Positions 24,662 to 32,501 of a DNA stretch of 64,000 bases are shown here, piece by piece. The DNA is from Clostridia bacterium (lineage in GTDB: Bacteria > Bacillota > Clostridia > Oscillospirales > CAG-272). Position 1 is the stretch's first letter; each line of letters opens with the position of its first letter. The stretch covers positions 186,001 to 250,000 of the forward strand of contig JAFTKO010000021.1 of the NCBI GenBank assembly GCA_017453205.1. The letters are read 5' to 3'. The notes beneath the pieces were generated by a model, which saw only the letters and a list, made by a program, of their open reading frames with translations, searched no databases and had not been told where the DNA came from. A program made the position numbers and the translations under genes.

Positions 24662-26038
24662 ATGGAATACAGAACAGAGCACGATTCGATGGGGGAGGTT
24701 CAAGTCCCCGCCGAGGCATATTGGGGGGCGCAGACCGAGCGCAGCCGCAACAATTTTCAAATCGGGCAGGGATGTGAGCCGATGCCTGCGGAGATCATCC
24801 GCGCCTTTGGTATCCTCAAAAAAGCCGCGGCGTGCGCAAATCATACGTTGCGACCCGAAAAAATGACCGAGGAAAAATATCGGGCGATCTGTGCGGCATG
24901 TGACGAGGTCATCGCGGGGGAGCTGGCGGCGCATTTTCCGTTGGTCGTATGGCAGACGGGCTCCGGGACGCAATCCAATATGAACGCCAACGAGGTCATT
25001 GCCAACCGCGGCAATGAGCTCCTCGGCAAAAAGCTCCTGCATCCCAATGATGATGTCAATATGTCCCAGTCCTCCAACGATACCTTTCCCACCGCCATGC
25101 ATATCGCGGCGGTGCTGTCAGTGCGCAACGGTGTTCTTCCCGCGCTTGAGGCTTTGATCGAGGAATTTTGCCGATTGGAAGCCGAGAACGACGGTGTGGT
25201 CAAAAGCGGGCGCACACATTTGCAGGATGCCACACCCATCAAATTTTCACAGGAGATCTCGGGCTGGCGTTCCTCCTTGGAAAAGGACAAAAAAATGCTC
25301 CTGCTTGCCATACAGGAGCTTTCCGAGCTGGCGCTCGGCGGTACTGCCGTCGGCACGGGACTGAACGCGCCCAAGGGCTTTGACAGGACGGTGGCGGCGC
25401 AGATCTCGGCACTGACCGAGGTCAATTTCCGCACAGCGGACAACAAATTCCATGCGCTGACCTCCAAGGATGAGCTGGTGTTTGCACACGGCGCGCTCAA
25501 GGCACTGGCGGCGGATCTGTGGAAGATCGCAAACGATATCCGTTGGCTTGCCTCGGGACCGCGTTGCGGTCTTGGGGAGATCAAGATCCCCGAGAACGAG
25601 CCGGGCTCTTCGATCATGCCGGGTAAGGTCAACCCCACGCAGTGTGAGGCGGTGACCATGGTCGCCGTGCAGGTCATGGGCAATGACACGGCGGTGGGCT
25701 TGGCGGCGTCGCAGGGGAACTTTGAGCTCAACGTGTTCATGCCCGTGTGCGCATATAACTTTTTGCAGTCGGCGCGTCTGCTTGCCGAGGTCATGGTCTC
25801 GTTCCGCAAGCATTGTGTTTCGGGCATTGTTGCCGACCGCCAAAGGATGCACCGCAATCTGCATGAGTCGCTCATGCTGGTCACGGCGCTCAATCCTTAC
25901 ATCGGCTACGAAAACGCCGCAAAGACCGCAAAGCTTGCCCATGCCGAGAATATCTCGTTGCGCGAGGCTTGCATCCGTCTCGGATTTTTGACACCCGAGC
26001 GGTTTGACGAGGTTTTCCATCCGGAAGAAATGGTGTAA
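24662..26038 (+). CDS. fumC: Class II fumarate hydratase
   Basis: A 458-residue member of the fumarase/aspartase superfamily that interconverts fumarate and malate. The signature GSSIMPGKVNP is intact, and GSGTQSNMNANEVIANR fits fumarase C rather than aspartase. Other marks are NMSQSSNDTFPTAMHI and SGRTHLQDATPI. The ATG at 24662 follows TAAGGAGCGG; the longer frame beginning at 24584 overlaps the -10 box and is rejected. It has its own promoter. The MATE gene follows after 30 bases and may be read from the same transcript. Class II fumarase is oxygen-stable and iron-independent. Confidence 0.93.
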   Translation: MEYRTEHDSMGEVQVPAEAYWGAQTERSRNNFQIGQGCEPMPAEIIRAFGILKKAAACANHTLRPEKMTEEKYRAICAACDEVIAGELAAHFPLVVWQTGSGTQSNMNANEVIANRGNELLGKKLLHPNDDVNMSQSSNDTFPTAMHIAAVLSVRNGVLPALEALIEEFCRLEAENDGVVKSGRTHLQDATPIKFSQEISGWRSSLEKDKKMLLLAIQELSELALGGTAVGTGLNAPKGFDRTVAAQISALTEVNFRTADNKFHALTSKDELVFAHGALKALAADLWKIANDIRWLASGPRCGLGEIKIPENEPGSSIMPGKVNPTQCEAVTMVAVQVMGNDTAVGLAASQGNFELNVFMPVCAYNFLQSARLLAEVMVSFRKHCVSGIVADRQRMHRNLHESLMLVTALNPYIGYENAAKTAKLAHAENISLREACIRLGFLTPERFDEVFHPEEMV

Positions 26039-26068
26039 TTTTTGTATCAAAAGTGAGGTGAAAACCGA

Positions 26069-27466
26069 ATGACAAAAACCAAGGAGCGGCAAGGAAAACA
26101 GAGAAGCGGGAACTTTACCGAGGGCCCTTTGCTTTCCAAAATTATTCTGTTTACGTTGCCTCTGATCGCCACAGCGGTTCTGCAATTGCTTTTTAATACT
26201 GCGGACACGGTGGTAGTCGGTCGGTGGGGAGGAAATACCCTTGAGGAATGCGAGACCGCTTTGGCGGCGGTGGGGTCTTGCGGGTCTCTGACCAGCTTGA
26301 TCATCAATTTGTTTTTCGGACTTTCGGTAGGCGCGGGCGTATGTGTGGCGCATGACATCGGCGCCAAGCAGTACGAGGATGTCAGCCGTGTGGTGCATAC
26401 CTCGGTCATGGCGTCACTCATCTGCGGTGTTGTCGTGACCGTGTTCGGACTGTGTATGGCAAAACCGTTGCTTGAGCTGATGGGAACCGATCCCGCCGTT
26501 TTGGATAAAGCAGTCCCCTATATGTGCGCTTACTTTTGCGGCATGCCCGCCAATATGCTTTACAATTACTGTGCCGCAATGCTCCGCTCGTCGGGCGATA
26601 CCACGCGCCCCTTGGTGTTCTTGTCGGTGGCAGGTGTGGTCAATGTGGTCCTCAATCTCGTTATGGTTATTGTTTTTCACTTGGGTGCACTCGGTGTCGG
26701 TATTGCCACGGCGGTCTCGCAATGGATCTCCTGTATCTTGATCGTCGCTTTTATGATGCGTATGGACGGTCCTTGCCGTATTGAGCTGAAAAAGCTCCGT
26801 ATCGATCCCGCAAAGCTGCGTAAAATCGTGTTTATCGGACTTCCGGCGGGGATCCAAGGCACCCTGTTTTCTTTCTCCAATGTGCTCATCCAATCCTCCA
26901 TCAACTCCTTTGGCAAGGTTGTGGTCGCGGGTAACACTGCGGGCTCCAATCTGGATAGTTACATCTACGCCACGCAAAACGCGCTCTATCATACCGCGCT
27001 GACCTTTGTGGGGCAGAACGTGGGGGCACACAAGCTTGACCGCGTAAAGCAAAGCATTTTCCGCTGTGTTGCGGTGGTGATGGTGGTCGGCGTCGGCGTG
27101 GGCGGCGTGGTTGTACTGTTTGGAAAACCCTTGCTCGGACTTTTTGCCCCCGGAAACGACGCGGCCATTGCCGCGGGTATGGTCAGACTGAGCATTATGG
27201 GCGCGACCTACTTCCTGTGCGGCTTGATGGAGGTGGGATGCGGCGTGATGCGCGGCCTTGGAAAATCCGTTACCCCCATGATTGTTTCTCTGTTAGGCTC
27301 CTGTGCGCTTCGTGTTGGATGGATTTACACCGTTTTCACGATATTTCCGACATTGGAGGTGCTCTATATCTCCTATCCCGTCTCGTGGTTCCTTACCGCG
27401 CTGACACATTTTATTTTCTGCTATGTGACATTGAAAAAGATGAAAAAACAAGAAGTGATGGCATAA
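26069..27466 (+). CDS. MATE family efflux transporter
   Basis: A 465-residue membrane protein with 12 predicted helices in two related halves. MATE-like features are PLLSKIILFTLPLIATAVLQ at the start, FNTADTVVVGRWGG in helix 1-2 and GNTAGSNLDSYIYATQ in the second half. It would export cationic drugs or metabolites using a Na+ or H+ gradient; the substrate is not predictable. The ATG at 26069 follows AGTGAGGTG. It lies 30 bases after fumC, and repeat-rich DNA follows. Confidence 0.9.
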   Translation: MTKTKERQGKQRSGNFTEGPLLSKIILFTLPLIATAVLQLLFNTADTVVVGRWGGNTLEECETALAAVGSCGSLTSLIINLFFGLSVGAGVCVAHDIGAKQYEDVSRVVHTSVMASLICGVVVTVFGLCMAKPLLELMGTDPAVLDKAVPYMCAYFCGMPANMLYNYCAAMLRSSGDTTRPLVFLSVAGVVNVVLNLVMVIVFHLGALGVGIATAVSQWISCILIVAFMMRMDGPCRIELKKLRIDPAKLRKIVFIGLPAGIQGTLFSFSNVLIQSSINSFGKVVVAGNTAGSNLDSYIYATQNALYHTALTFVGQNVGAHKLDRVKQSIFRCVAVVMVVGVGVGGVVVLFGKPLLGLFAPGNDAAIAAGMVRLSIMGATYFLCGLMEVGCGVMRGLGKSVTPMIVSLLGSCALRVGWIYTVFTIFPTLEVLYISYPVSWFLTALTHFIFCYVTLKKMKKQEVMA

Positions 27467-27480
27467 GCAAAGGATAAAAA

Positions 27481-27790
27481 GTAACTTTCCTTAAATCTCT
27501 CCCTCCACCGCAAAAGGGAGCTTTAAAGTTGTTTGGCGTAAAAACGACTGTGGCGCTTGCGCCTTTCCTCGTCGGAGGGAGGCAAAAAGTTGTTTTGCCG
27601 TAAAAGCGACGGTGGCACTATTTACCATGCGATTGTAACCTTAGGCTCCATCTGATGAGGGAGCTGTCGCGAAGCGACTGAGGGAGAGACCTCATGCAAG
27701 TAACTTTCCTTAAATTCTCTCCCTCCGTATCTCAAGTGACTAAGGAAGTCCACCAATGCAAAGTCACTTTTTCATCATTTTTAAATCCGA
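27481..27790. repeat. Cluster of clostridial intergenic palindromic repeats (copy A)
   Basis: No credible gene here. GTAACTTTCCTTAAAT-CTCTCCCTCC occurs at 27481 and 27700. GGCTCCATCTGATGAGGGAG and the adjoining GCGAAGCGACTGAGGGAGAG (about 27643-27690) form a REP-like pair. These blocks recur in opposite orientation at 31850-32033. Similar CTCCCTCA-type repeats are known from Faecalibacterium-like genomes. Confidence 0.75.
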
Positions 27791-27825
27791 TTTTCAAAAA
27801 AAATCGTACAATTTTTTTAAAAAGA

Positions 27826-27898
27826 CCACAAAATCGCGCATGTTTCCCAAAACATGACCGATTTTGTGGTTGTTTTTTATTCGCAAAAAATATATAAT
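27826..27898 (+). promoter_or_regulatory. Palindrome-promoter, copy 1
   Basis: A long inverted repeat, with arms beginning CCACAAAATCG and ending CGATTTTGTGG (27826-27869), abuts the -35 box TTGTTT (27870-27875). A 17-bp spacer leads to TATAAT (27893-27898). The left arm and loop are identical to copy 2 at 32237; the right arm has changes that break two pairs. Likely an operator or activator site for the GLUG1 transcript. Confidence 0.75.
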
Positions 27899-27966
27899 AA
27901 TAGGACAAGGAGTGTTTTTAGCCTTTTGCGCTTGTATTTGCAATGCTTGCAATTGCCAACACTCCG

Positions 27967-28030
27967 CAGGAAATACCGAGGAAGAAAGCTTCCGATTGCC
28001 AAAGTGAACCGACCGCCTTGGTATTTCCTG
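27967..28030 (+). ncRNA. Candidate structured leader of the GLUG1 transcript
   Basis: CAGGAAATACCGAGG (27967-27981) pairs with CCTTGGTATTTCCTG (28016-28030), 14 of 15 positions counting G-U. Inside is a small hairpin, GGAAG-AAAG-CTTCC (27980-27993). It could be a leader regulatory RNA; I cannot match it to a known riboswitch class. Confidence 0.4.
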
Positions 28031-28123
28031 TATGCTCCGAAATTTTGATCGGGAGGTGAAACGGCTACGAATTTTCTTTGCGCGCGACTCCAAATCTATT
28101 TTTATATGAAAGGAAACAAAAAA

Positions 28124-29905
28124 ATGAAACTCAAGAAACTTTTAGCGCTTCTCTTGACCGTTGTGCTCTTGGTTGCCTCGAGTGTTGCGGTTTTCCCGGT
28201 GAATGCCGCAGAGGGGGATGCTGATGCTTCGGTTTGGGACGGCACTTTACCAAGTAGAGACTTAAACACTGCCTATGCCGGTGGTGACGGTTCCGAGGCG
28301 AACCCTTATCAAATCGAGACCGCTGCACAATTGGCACTGTTTGCAATTAATGTAAACAATGCAAACGGTGCATATGCGAGCAAGTATTTCCAACTGACTG
28401 CAGATATTGATTTAAATAACTGCGCTTGGACTCCTATTGGCAGTTCCGCTTCTAATTCAAAGTATCATTTCACCGGTCATTTTGACGGAAATGGTCATGT
28501 GATTAAAAATCTTTATGTCAATTCCACAGCTCAATCCCAAGGTTTGTTTGGCACGATTGGTAGCAATGCAACTGTTTCTAATCTTGGAATTGTCAATGCA
28601 AACGTGGCTACTGCGGATCAAAGCAATGCAACTTATATCGGAACTCTTGTAGGCTATATCAACAATGGTGCCGAAATTACCAATTGTTATTGCTCCGGCA
28701 AGGTTGCTGTTAGTATTTCTAATCAATACGGCTATGTAGGCGGCTTGATTGGTTTTAGTAGTTCAAGTACCCTTACCAACTGCTACAGCGTTTCCGATGT
28801 TTCGGTTACAGGCTCTGCCTCCACCACAATCTGCTATGTAGGCGGTTTGATTGGTCATAGTTCATCAACTCTTACCCTTACCAACTGCTACAGCTTGGGC
28901 GATGTTGCGGTAAGCACTTCATATGAGCCCACAGCCAACAATGGCAATGTGCCCCTTCGTGTTGGTGGTTTGCTTGGCTCGAATGGCGCAGCGACCGTCA
29001 CTTTAAATAACTGCTTTTATAATGGTTCCGTTGGCTTGAATGGTTCTAACAACGCTGCATTATGGCAAGGTACCGTTGGCGGAATTGTCGGTATGACTAC
29101 CGGTGTATATACCTTGAAGTTGGAGAGTGTTACCGCCATTGCGGATATTACGCTTGATAAGGTTAATAGTGGTTCCAGAGGAGCTATTTTGATCGGTACC
29201 ACCGAAAATGCTTCGTCTACGGTAACCCTCTCGGCTTGTTATGCAAAAGGTACCATTGCTGCTACGAATGTAACCGATTTTTATCGCAGAGGTGTGATTG
29301 GTTACAACTATCAGACTCCTATTAACAGAACCGGTTCCGGTACCGAAGAGGATCCTTATGCATGGACTTCCAACGGTAGTTTATGGAATATTACCAGCTG
29401 TACAAAAAATGGAAACACTTTATCTGCCGTTGTTGTGGGACAGGACAATGGCGGAGTAAATACGGTTGGTAATCTTGGCTTTGCAAGCGGCACCAAAAAT
29501 GTCGATGTCTCCGCACTCAATCTTCTCTCGGGTGTCGGTGCACAACAGAGAACCGTGAACGATACTTTCGCTGTTCGTTTTGTTGGTGAGCTCCTTGTCA
29601 AGGATTACTCCAACTTTGCAAGCGTTGGCGTATTGGTAAGCATTACTTACGGTGAGAGCAAAATTACCGATCATAAGCTCTCAAGCACCTCTTTGTACGT
29701 ATCTTTGAACGCCGAGGGCGGTGACATCACCCCCGAAAAGGGATATTTGATTGCCGGCGGTATCTATGATGTCCCGAACGGCGCGAATGATGAAGTGACC
29801 TTTACCTTTAAGCCCTATGTGGAGCTTGCCGATGGTACCGTTTGCTACGGCGAAACGTCTGCAACCTACACGGCTACTGCGGGCGCATTGGCAGTAGCAC
29901 AATAA
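28124..29905 (+). CDS. Secreted GLUG-repeat protein with C-terminal VRF/KPY domain (GLUG1)
   Basis: A 593-residue secreted protein with signal peptide MKLKKLLALLLTVVLLVASS. Residues about 30-130 hold the common GDGSEANPYQIETAAQLALF opening, followed by GLUG-type beta-helix repeats (YVGGLIGFSSSSTLTNCYS and relatives). From about residue 465 there is a separate beta-rich domain (FAVRFVGEL, KLSSTSLYVSL, FTFKPYVEL, YGETSATY) also present at the end of the sialidase at 38920. No membrane anchor is visible. The start at 28124 follows GAAAGGAAA; the ATG at 28106 overlaps that site. A 46-residue peptide gene follows after 17 bases. Probable surface adhesin or polysaccharide-binding role, inferred. 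Confidence 0.8.
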   Translation: MKLKKLLALLLTVVLLVASSVAVFPVNAAEGDADASVWDGTLPSRDLNTAYAGGDGSEANPYQIETAAQLALFAINVNNANGAYASKYFQLTADIDLNNCAWTPIGSSASNSKYHFTGHFDGNGHVIKNLYVNSTAQSQGLFGTIGSNATVSNLGIVNANVATADQSNATYIGTLVGYINNGAEITNCYCSGKVAVSISNQYGYVGGLIGFSSSSTLTNCYSVSDVSVTGSASTTICYVGGLIGHSSSTLTLTNCYSLGDVAVSTSYEPTANNGNVPLRVGGLLGSNGAATVTLNNCFYNGSVGLNGSNNAALWQGTVGGIVGMTTGVYTLKLESVTAIADITLDKVNSGSRGAILIGTTENASSTVTLSACYAKGTIAATNVTDFYRRGVIGYNYQTPINRTGSGTEEDPYAWTSNGSLWNITSCTKNGNTLSAVVVGQDNGGVNTVGNLGFASGTKNVDVSALNLLSGVGAQQRTVNDTFAVRFVGELLVKDYSNFASVGVLVSITYGESKITDHKLSSTSLYVSLNAEGGDITPEKGYLIAGGIYDVPNGANDEVTFTFKPYVELADGTVCYGETSATYTATAGALAVAQ

Positions 29906-29922
29906 AAAAGGAGGTATATAAA

Positions 29923-30063
29923 ATGAAAGCTTATACAACTCCCGTTTTTACGGTTTTGTCGGTTGACGCCTGTGATCTTTTGACTGCCTCCCCCATGAGC
30001 CTAAGCAATGAAAATGATTGCGGCTACACCAAGTGGGGCGATATAGTGGGTTCCGGCTTATAA
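29923..30063 (+). CDS. 46-residue peptide, unknown function
   Basis: A complete short gene with an excellent ribosome site (AAAAAAGGAGG, 29904-29914) and the same strand as GLUG1, 17 bases downstream of it. The peptide begins MKAYTTPVFTVLSVDACDLL, continues TASPMSLSNENDCGY and ends TKWGDIVGSGL. Short proteins with a K-x-Y-x-x-P-x-hydrophobic start and a D-(V/L)-(I/L)-T-x-S turn are common in gut anaerobes, and their role is not established. It has two cysteines and no signal peptide. It could be a modified-peptide precursor or a regulator of its neighbour; both are speculation. Confidence 0.65.
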   Translation: MKAYTTPVFTVLSVDACDLLTASPMSLSNENDCGYTKWGDIVGSGL

Positions 30064-30077
30064 TCGGTAGCTCTGAT

Positions 30078-30107
30078 CGGGAACGGGAACAACGTTTCCC
30101 GTTCCCG
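30078..30107 (+). terminator. Strong hairpin after the peptide gene
   Basis: CGGGAACGGGAA pairs with TTCCCGTTCCCG (12 bp), loop CAACGT. There is no T run, so it may act as an RNA-stability or weak-termination element. Confidence 0.5.
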
Positions 30108-30229
30108 TAAATAGCACTCCCGATCAATCATCCACAAAAATCTTTAAAAAACTTTTGACAAAAAAACAATACGGAGCCGCGCGCAAAAAGGATGCCGTGA
30201 TTTTTCATCAAAGGTTCGGAAAAAAAGCG

Positions 30230-30270
30230 AAACACCGATAGACCTTTGGTTTGTCGGTGTTTTTGCACTT
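30230..30270 (+). terminator. Intrinsic terminator upstream of the first lipoprotein gene
   Basis: AAACACCGA pairs with TCGGTGTTT, with inner GACC/GGTT, followed by TTTTT. It would separate the GLUG1-peptide transcript from the lipoprotein gene at 30370. The whole 306-base gap (30064-30369) holds only this and the preceding hairpin; no clear promoter is seen. Confidence 0.7.
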
Positions 30271-30369
30271 GTGGGGGATAGAATACTTGTTTTGGCAAAG
30301 TTACTCTTAGCCTCCCTTGTATAGGATGTCGGCTTTTTGGATAAAAACAAATAAGAAAGGAAACTTGTT

Positions 30370-31821
30370 ATGAAAAAAATACTTTCTATCATCCTGCTCC
30401 TCTGCATGCTCCTTACCGTTGTTGCCTGCAACAATGATAAGGGGAAAAACGAGGAGACCACGGTTGAGGAGGAAAGCAATGTCGGGACCTCGTATCTCGA
30501 TACCATTCCTTCGCTCGATCTCGAATATGCCAACTTTAACATTCTCGTTACCAGCCAACTGGTAGACTTTTACGATCAAGACAATGAGTCGGGCGACATT
30601 GTTGACAACGCCTGCTATATGCGTAACCTCGACGTGGAGGAACGCTATAAAATTGACATTACCTACTCTGATCTCGACGGTAATGCAAGCGGCTCCGCTC
30701 AATTTGCGTCTGCCATAACCAACTCTTTACAGGCAGACGCACAAAGCAGATATGATCTGGTACTGGGTCAAAACTACTATTGTCTGCCTTTGGTTACTTC
30801 CAACGCATGGCACAATCTGCGCACCTCCGAGGTCATCAATTGGGATGCCGAGTGGTATCACCAAACCATCAACAACAACGGTACCGTCAACGGCAACCTT
30901 TACGGCGCGTCGGGCAGCTTTGTCATCGCTCAGCTTGCTTATGCAACGGCGCTGTTCTATAACAAGGACATTTACACCGACTACGGTTTTGCCGACAAAT
31001 ACGACATTTATCAGCTTGTCCGCGACAAACAGTGGACTTGGGATATCTTTTACGAAATGGCAACAACATTTGACTCCATGACCTTTGACAATCCCGCCAA
31101 TGCGGTATGGGGATACGAGGTCAGCACGCATGCGGCTCACGGTCTTGCAATAGGACTTGGCATCAATTTTGCCGAGCAGGACGGTGACGGAAATTGGACA
31201 CTCGATAATTTTTATAATGATCATTTGGAGACCGTCTACGGCAAGCTTCGTGACTTCCTCAACGACCATGCAAGCTGTGTTACAAAAGAAACAATCGAAA
31301 AGAGCGGCATTGCATCTGCGGATTTTACAAGCCATGTGCTGTTTTGCCAGACCTATGTTCACGGATTGCGGGAGAGTGAGGCATTGGCTGCGCGCGAAGG
31401 CTTGACCATTGGAGTGGTTGTTTCTCCCATGTTGAATCAAGAGCAAGGCGAGTACCGTACCCGCGTTATGCGTGACGAGCTCTTCTACATCCCGACCAAT
31501 GCGGATCTCTACAACTCTTCGATCATTGTGGAGGCGCTCAATTATGAAACCTTGCGACAGGTTTATCCCGAATATTGGGATAAGGTTATTGAGCTTCGCT
31601 CCGCAGATACCTCCGAGGATCGCGAAATGCTCCAGTTGCTTGCTTCTACCGTTTATTTCAGCTTTGCCGACTATTTTTCAACCGATTTGAAATCCATTGA
31701 TGATCAAGTCAGTCAGCAGGCATTGAATAATGCGGACTCCTTTAACAATTGGTGGAAAACCAACGGTAAGATCGTAAAAAATCGTTTGACGGATGTCATT
31801 GAAACATACGGCAAAAAATAG
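30370..31821 (+). CDS. Solute-binding lipoprotein, sugar-ABC type, paralogue 1
   Basis: A 483-residue lipoprotein with signal peptide and lipobox LTVVAC (Cys at residue 20), then an acidic linker (GKNEETTVEEESN). The body resembles clostridial family 1 extracellular solute-binding proteins, with segments such as LVLGQNYYCLPLV, YNKDIYTDYG and YRTRVMRDELFYIPTN. It is very like the protein at 32502 over its full length (by eye roughly four in five residues). No ABC permease or ATPase gene is adjacent, so it may serve a permease elsewhere or act as a surface binding protein. Ribosome site AAGAAAGGAAAC. Confidence 0.8.
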   Translation: MKKILSIILLLCMLLTVVACNNDKGKNEETTVEEESNVGTSYLDTIPSLDLEYANFNILVTSQLVDFYDQDNESGDIVDNACYMRNLDVEERYKIDITYSDLDGNASGSAQFASAITNSLQADAQSRYDLVLGQNYYCLPLVTSNAWHNLRTSEVINWDAEWYHQTINNNGTVNGNLYGASGSFVIAQLAYATALFYNKDIYTDYGFADKYDIYQLVRDKQWTWDIFYEMATTFDSMTFDNPANAVWGYEVSTHAAHGLAIGLGINFAEQDGDGNWTLDNFYNDHLETVYGKLRDFLNDHASCVTKETIEKSGIASADFTSHVLFCQTYVHGLRESEALAAREGLTIGVVVSPMLNQEQGEYRTRVMRDELFYIPTNADLYNSSIIVEALNYETLRQVYPEYWDKVIELRSADTSEDREMLQLLASTVYFSFADYFSTDLKSIDDQVSQQALNNADSFNNWWKTNGKIVKNRLTDVIETYGKK

Positions 31822-31830
31822 AGTTGCTTG

Positions 31831-32130
31831 CGCCTGCCCTCTAAGGAAAAACCTAAAGTTACAATCGCATGGCAGTAGTACCACTGACGCTTTTGCGGTA
31901 AACAACTTTTTGCCTCCATCTGATGAGGGAGGGGGACCGCTTGCGGTGGAGGGAGAGAATTTAAGAGAAGTTACCTACATGAGGTCTCTCCCTCAGTCGC
32001 TTCGCGCCAGCTCCCTCATCAGAGGGAGCCAAGGTTACAACGCTCAAAAAGGTATTCTTGTTGTAGCAAAGTAGCTTTTCGCCTCCTCCTTTGGGGGCTG
32101 CGAGACGGAGGGAGTCCTTTCAAAAATGCC
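31831..32130. repeat. Cluster of clostridial intergenic palindromic repeats (copy B)
   Basis: CTCCATCTGATGAGGGAG at 31914, GGAGGGAGAGAATTTAAG at 31948 and TCTCTCCCTCAGTCGCTTCG onward at 31985 recur, mostly in reverse orientation, in copy A at 27481-27790. TTACAATCGCATGG (31859) is the reverse of sequence near 27626. The clusters flank GLUG1, the peptide and lipoprotein 1. Confidence 0.75.
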
Positions 32131-32236
32131 CCTTTTTATTCTCCCCCATGCTTGCCAATCAATATGAAAAGAATACAAAAAATCTTCCTATGATAGTAAT
32201 TTTTTTCAAAAAAACCAATTATTTTTTTCAAAAAGA

Positions 32237-32309
32237 CCACAAAATCGCGCATGTTTCCCAAAAGATGCGCGATTTTGTGGTTGATTTTTATTTTGAAAAA
32301 ATATATAAT
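32237..32309 (+). promoter_or_regulatory. Palindrome-promoter, copy 2
   Basis: A perfect 16-bp inverted repeat, CCACAAAATCGCGCAT (32237-32252) with ATGCGCGATTTTGTGG (32265-32280), abuts the -35 box TTGATT (32281-32286). A 17-bp spacer leads to TATAAT (32304-32309). Same architecture as 27826-27898. It drives lipoprotein 2 and GLUG2. Confidence 0.8.
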
Positions 32310-32501
32310 AAACACAAGCCCGCAAAGTATCACAAAAGCCGCGCGGGTAAAACTGCCTGTACGTTAGTACATCATTCAAAAGTAGGCACAGGTGCAAGGG
32401 GTGCGATCGTTCGATCGGGAAAGGAGGATATGCTCGGCGCGCTTTGTATCGGATGTCGGCTTTTGACCGAAAAAAAGAAACACAAGAAAGGAAAAACGGT
32501 T

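Larger units (their letters stand above)
27467..28123. other. Repeat-rich regulatory region upstream of the first GLUG module
   Basis: In order this 657-base gap holds repeat cluster A, the palindrome-promoter at 27826-27898 and a structured leader of about 215 bases containing the imperfect stem at 27967-28030. I see no gene. Confidence 0.7.
31822..32501. other. Repeat-rich regulatory region upstream of the second module
   Basis: A 680-base gap with repeat cluster B, the palindrome-promoter at 32237 and a leader of about 190 bases. The reading frame that starts at 32091 passes through the promoter and is not translated from there. Just before the lipoprotein, GGATGTCGGCTTTT is shared with the region upstream of lipoprotein 1 (near 30326). 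Confidence 0.7.

Noticed and set aside
27481..32130. Possible insertion sequence or transposon around the GLUG1 module
   Set aside because: Palindromic repeats are present but no transposase or target duplication is visible; they fit non-autonomous intergenic repeats.
32091..32501. N-terminal extension of lipoprotein 2
   Set aside because: It runs through repeats and the promoter at 32281-32309; the lipoprotein signal begins at 32502.
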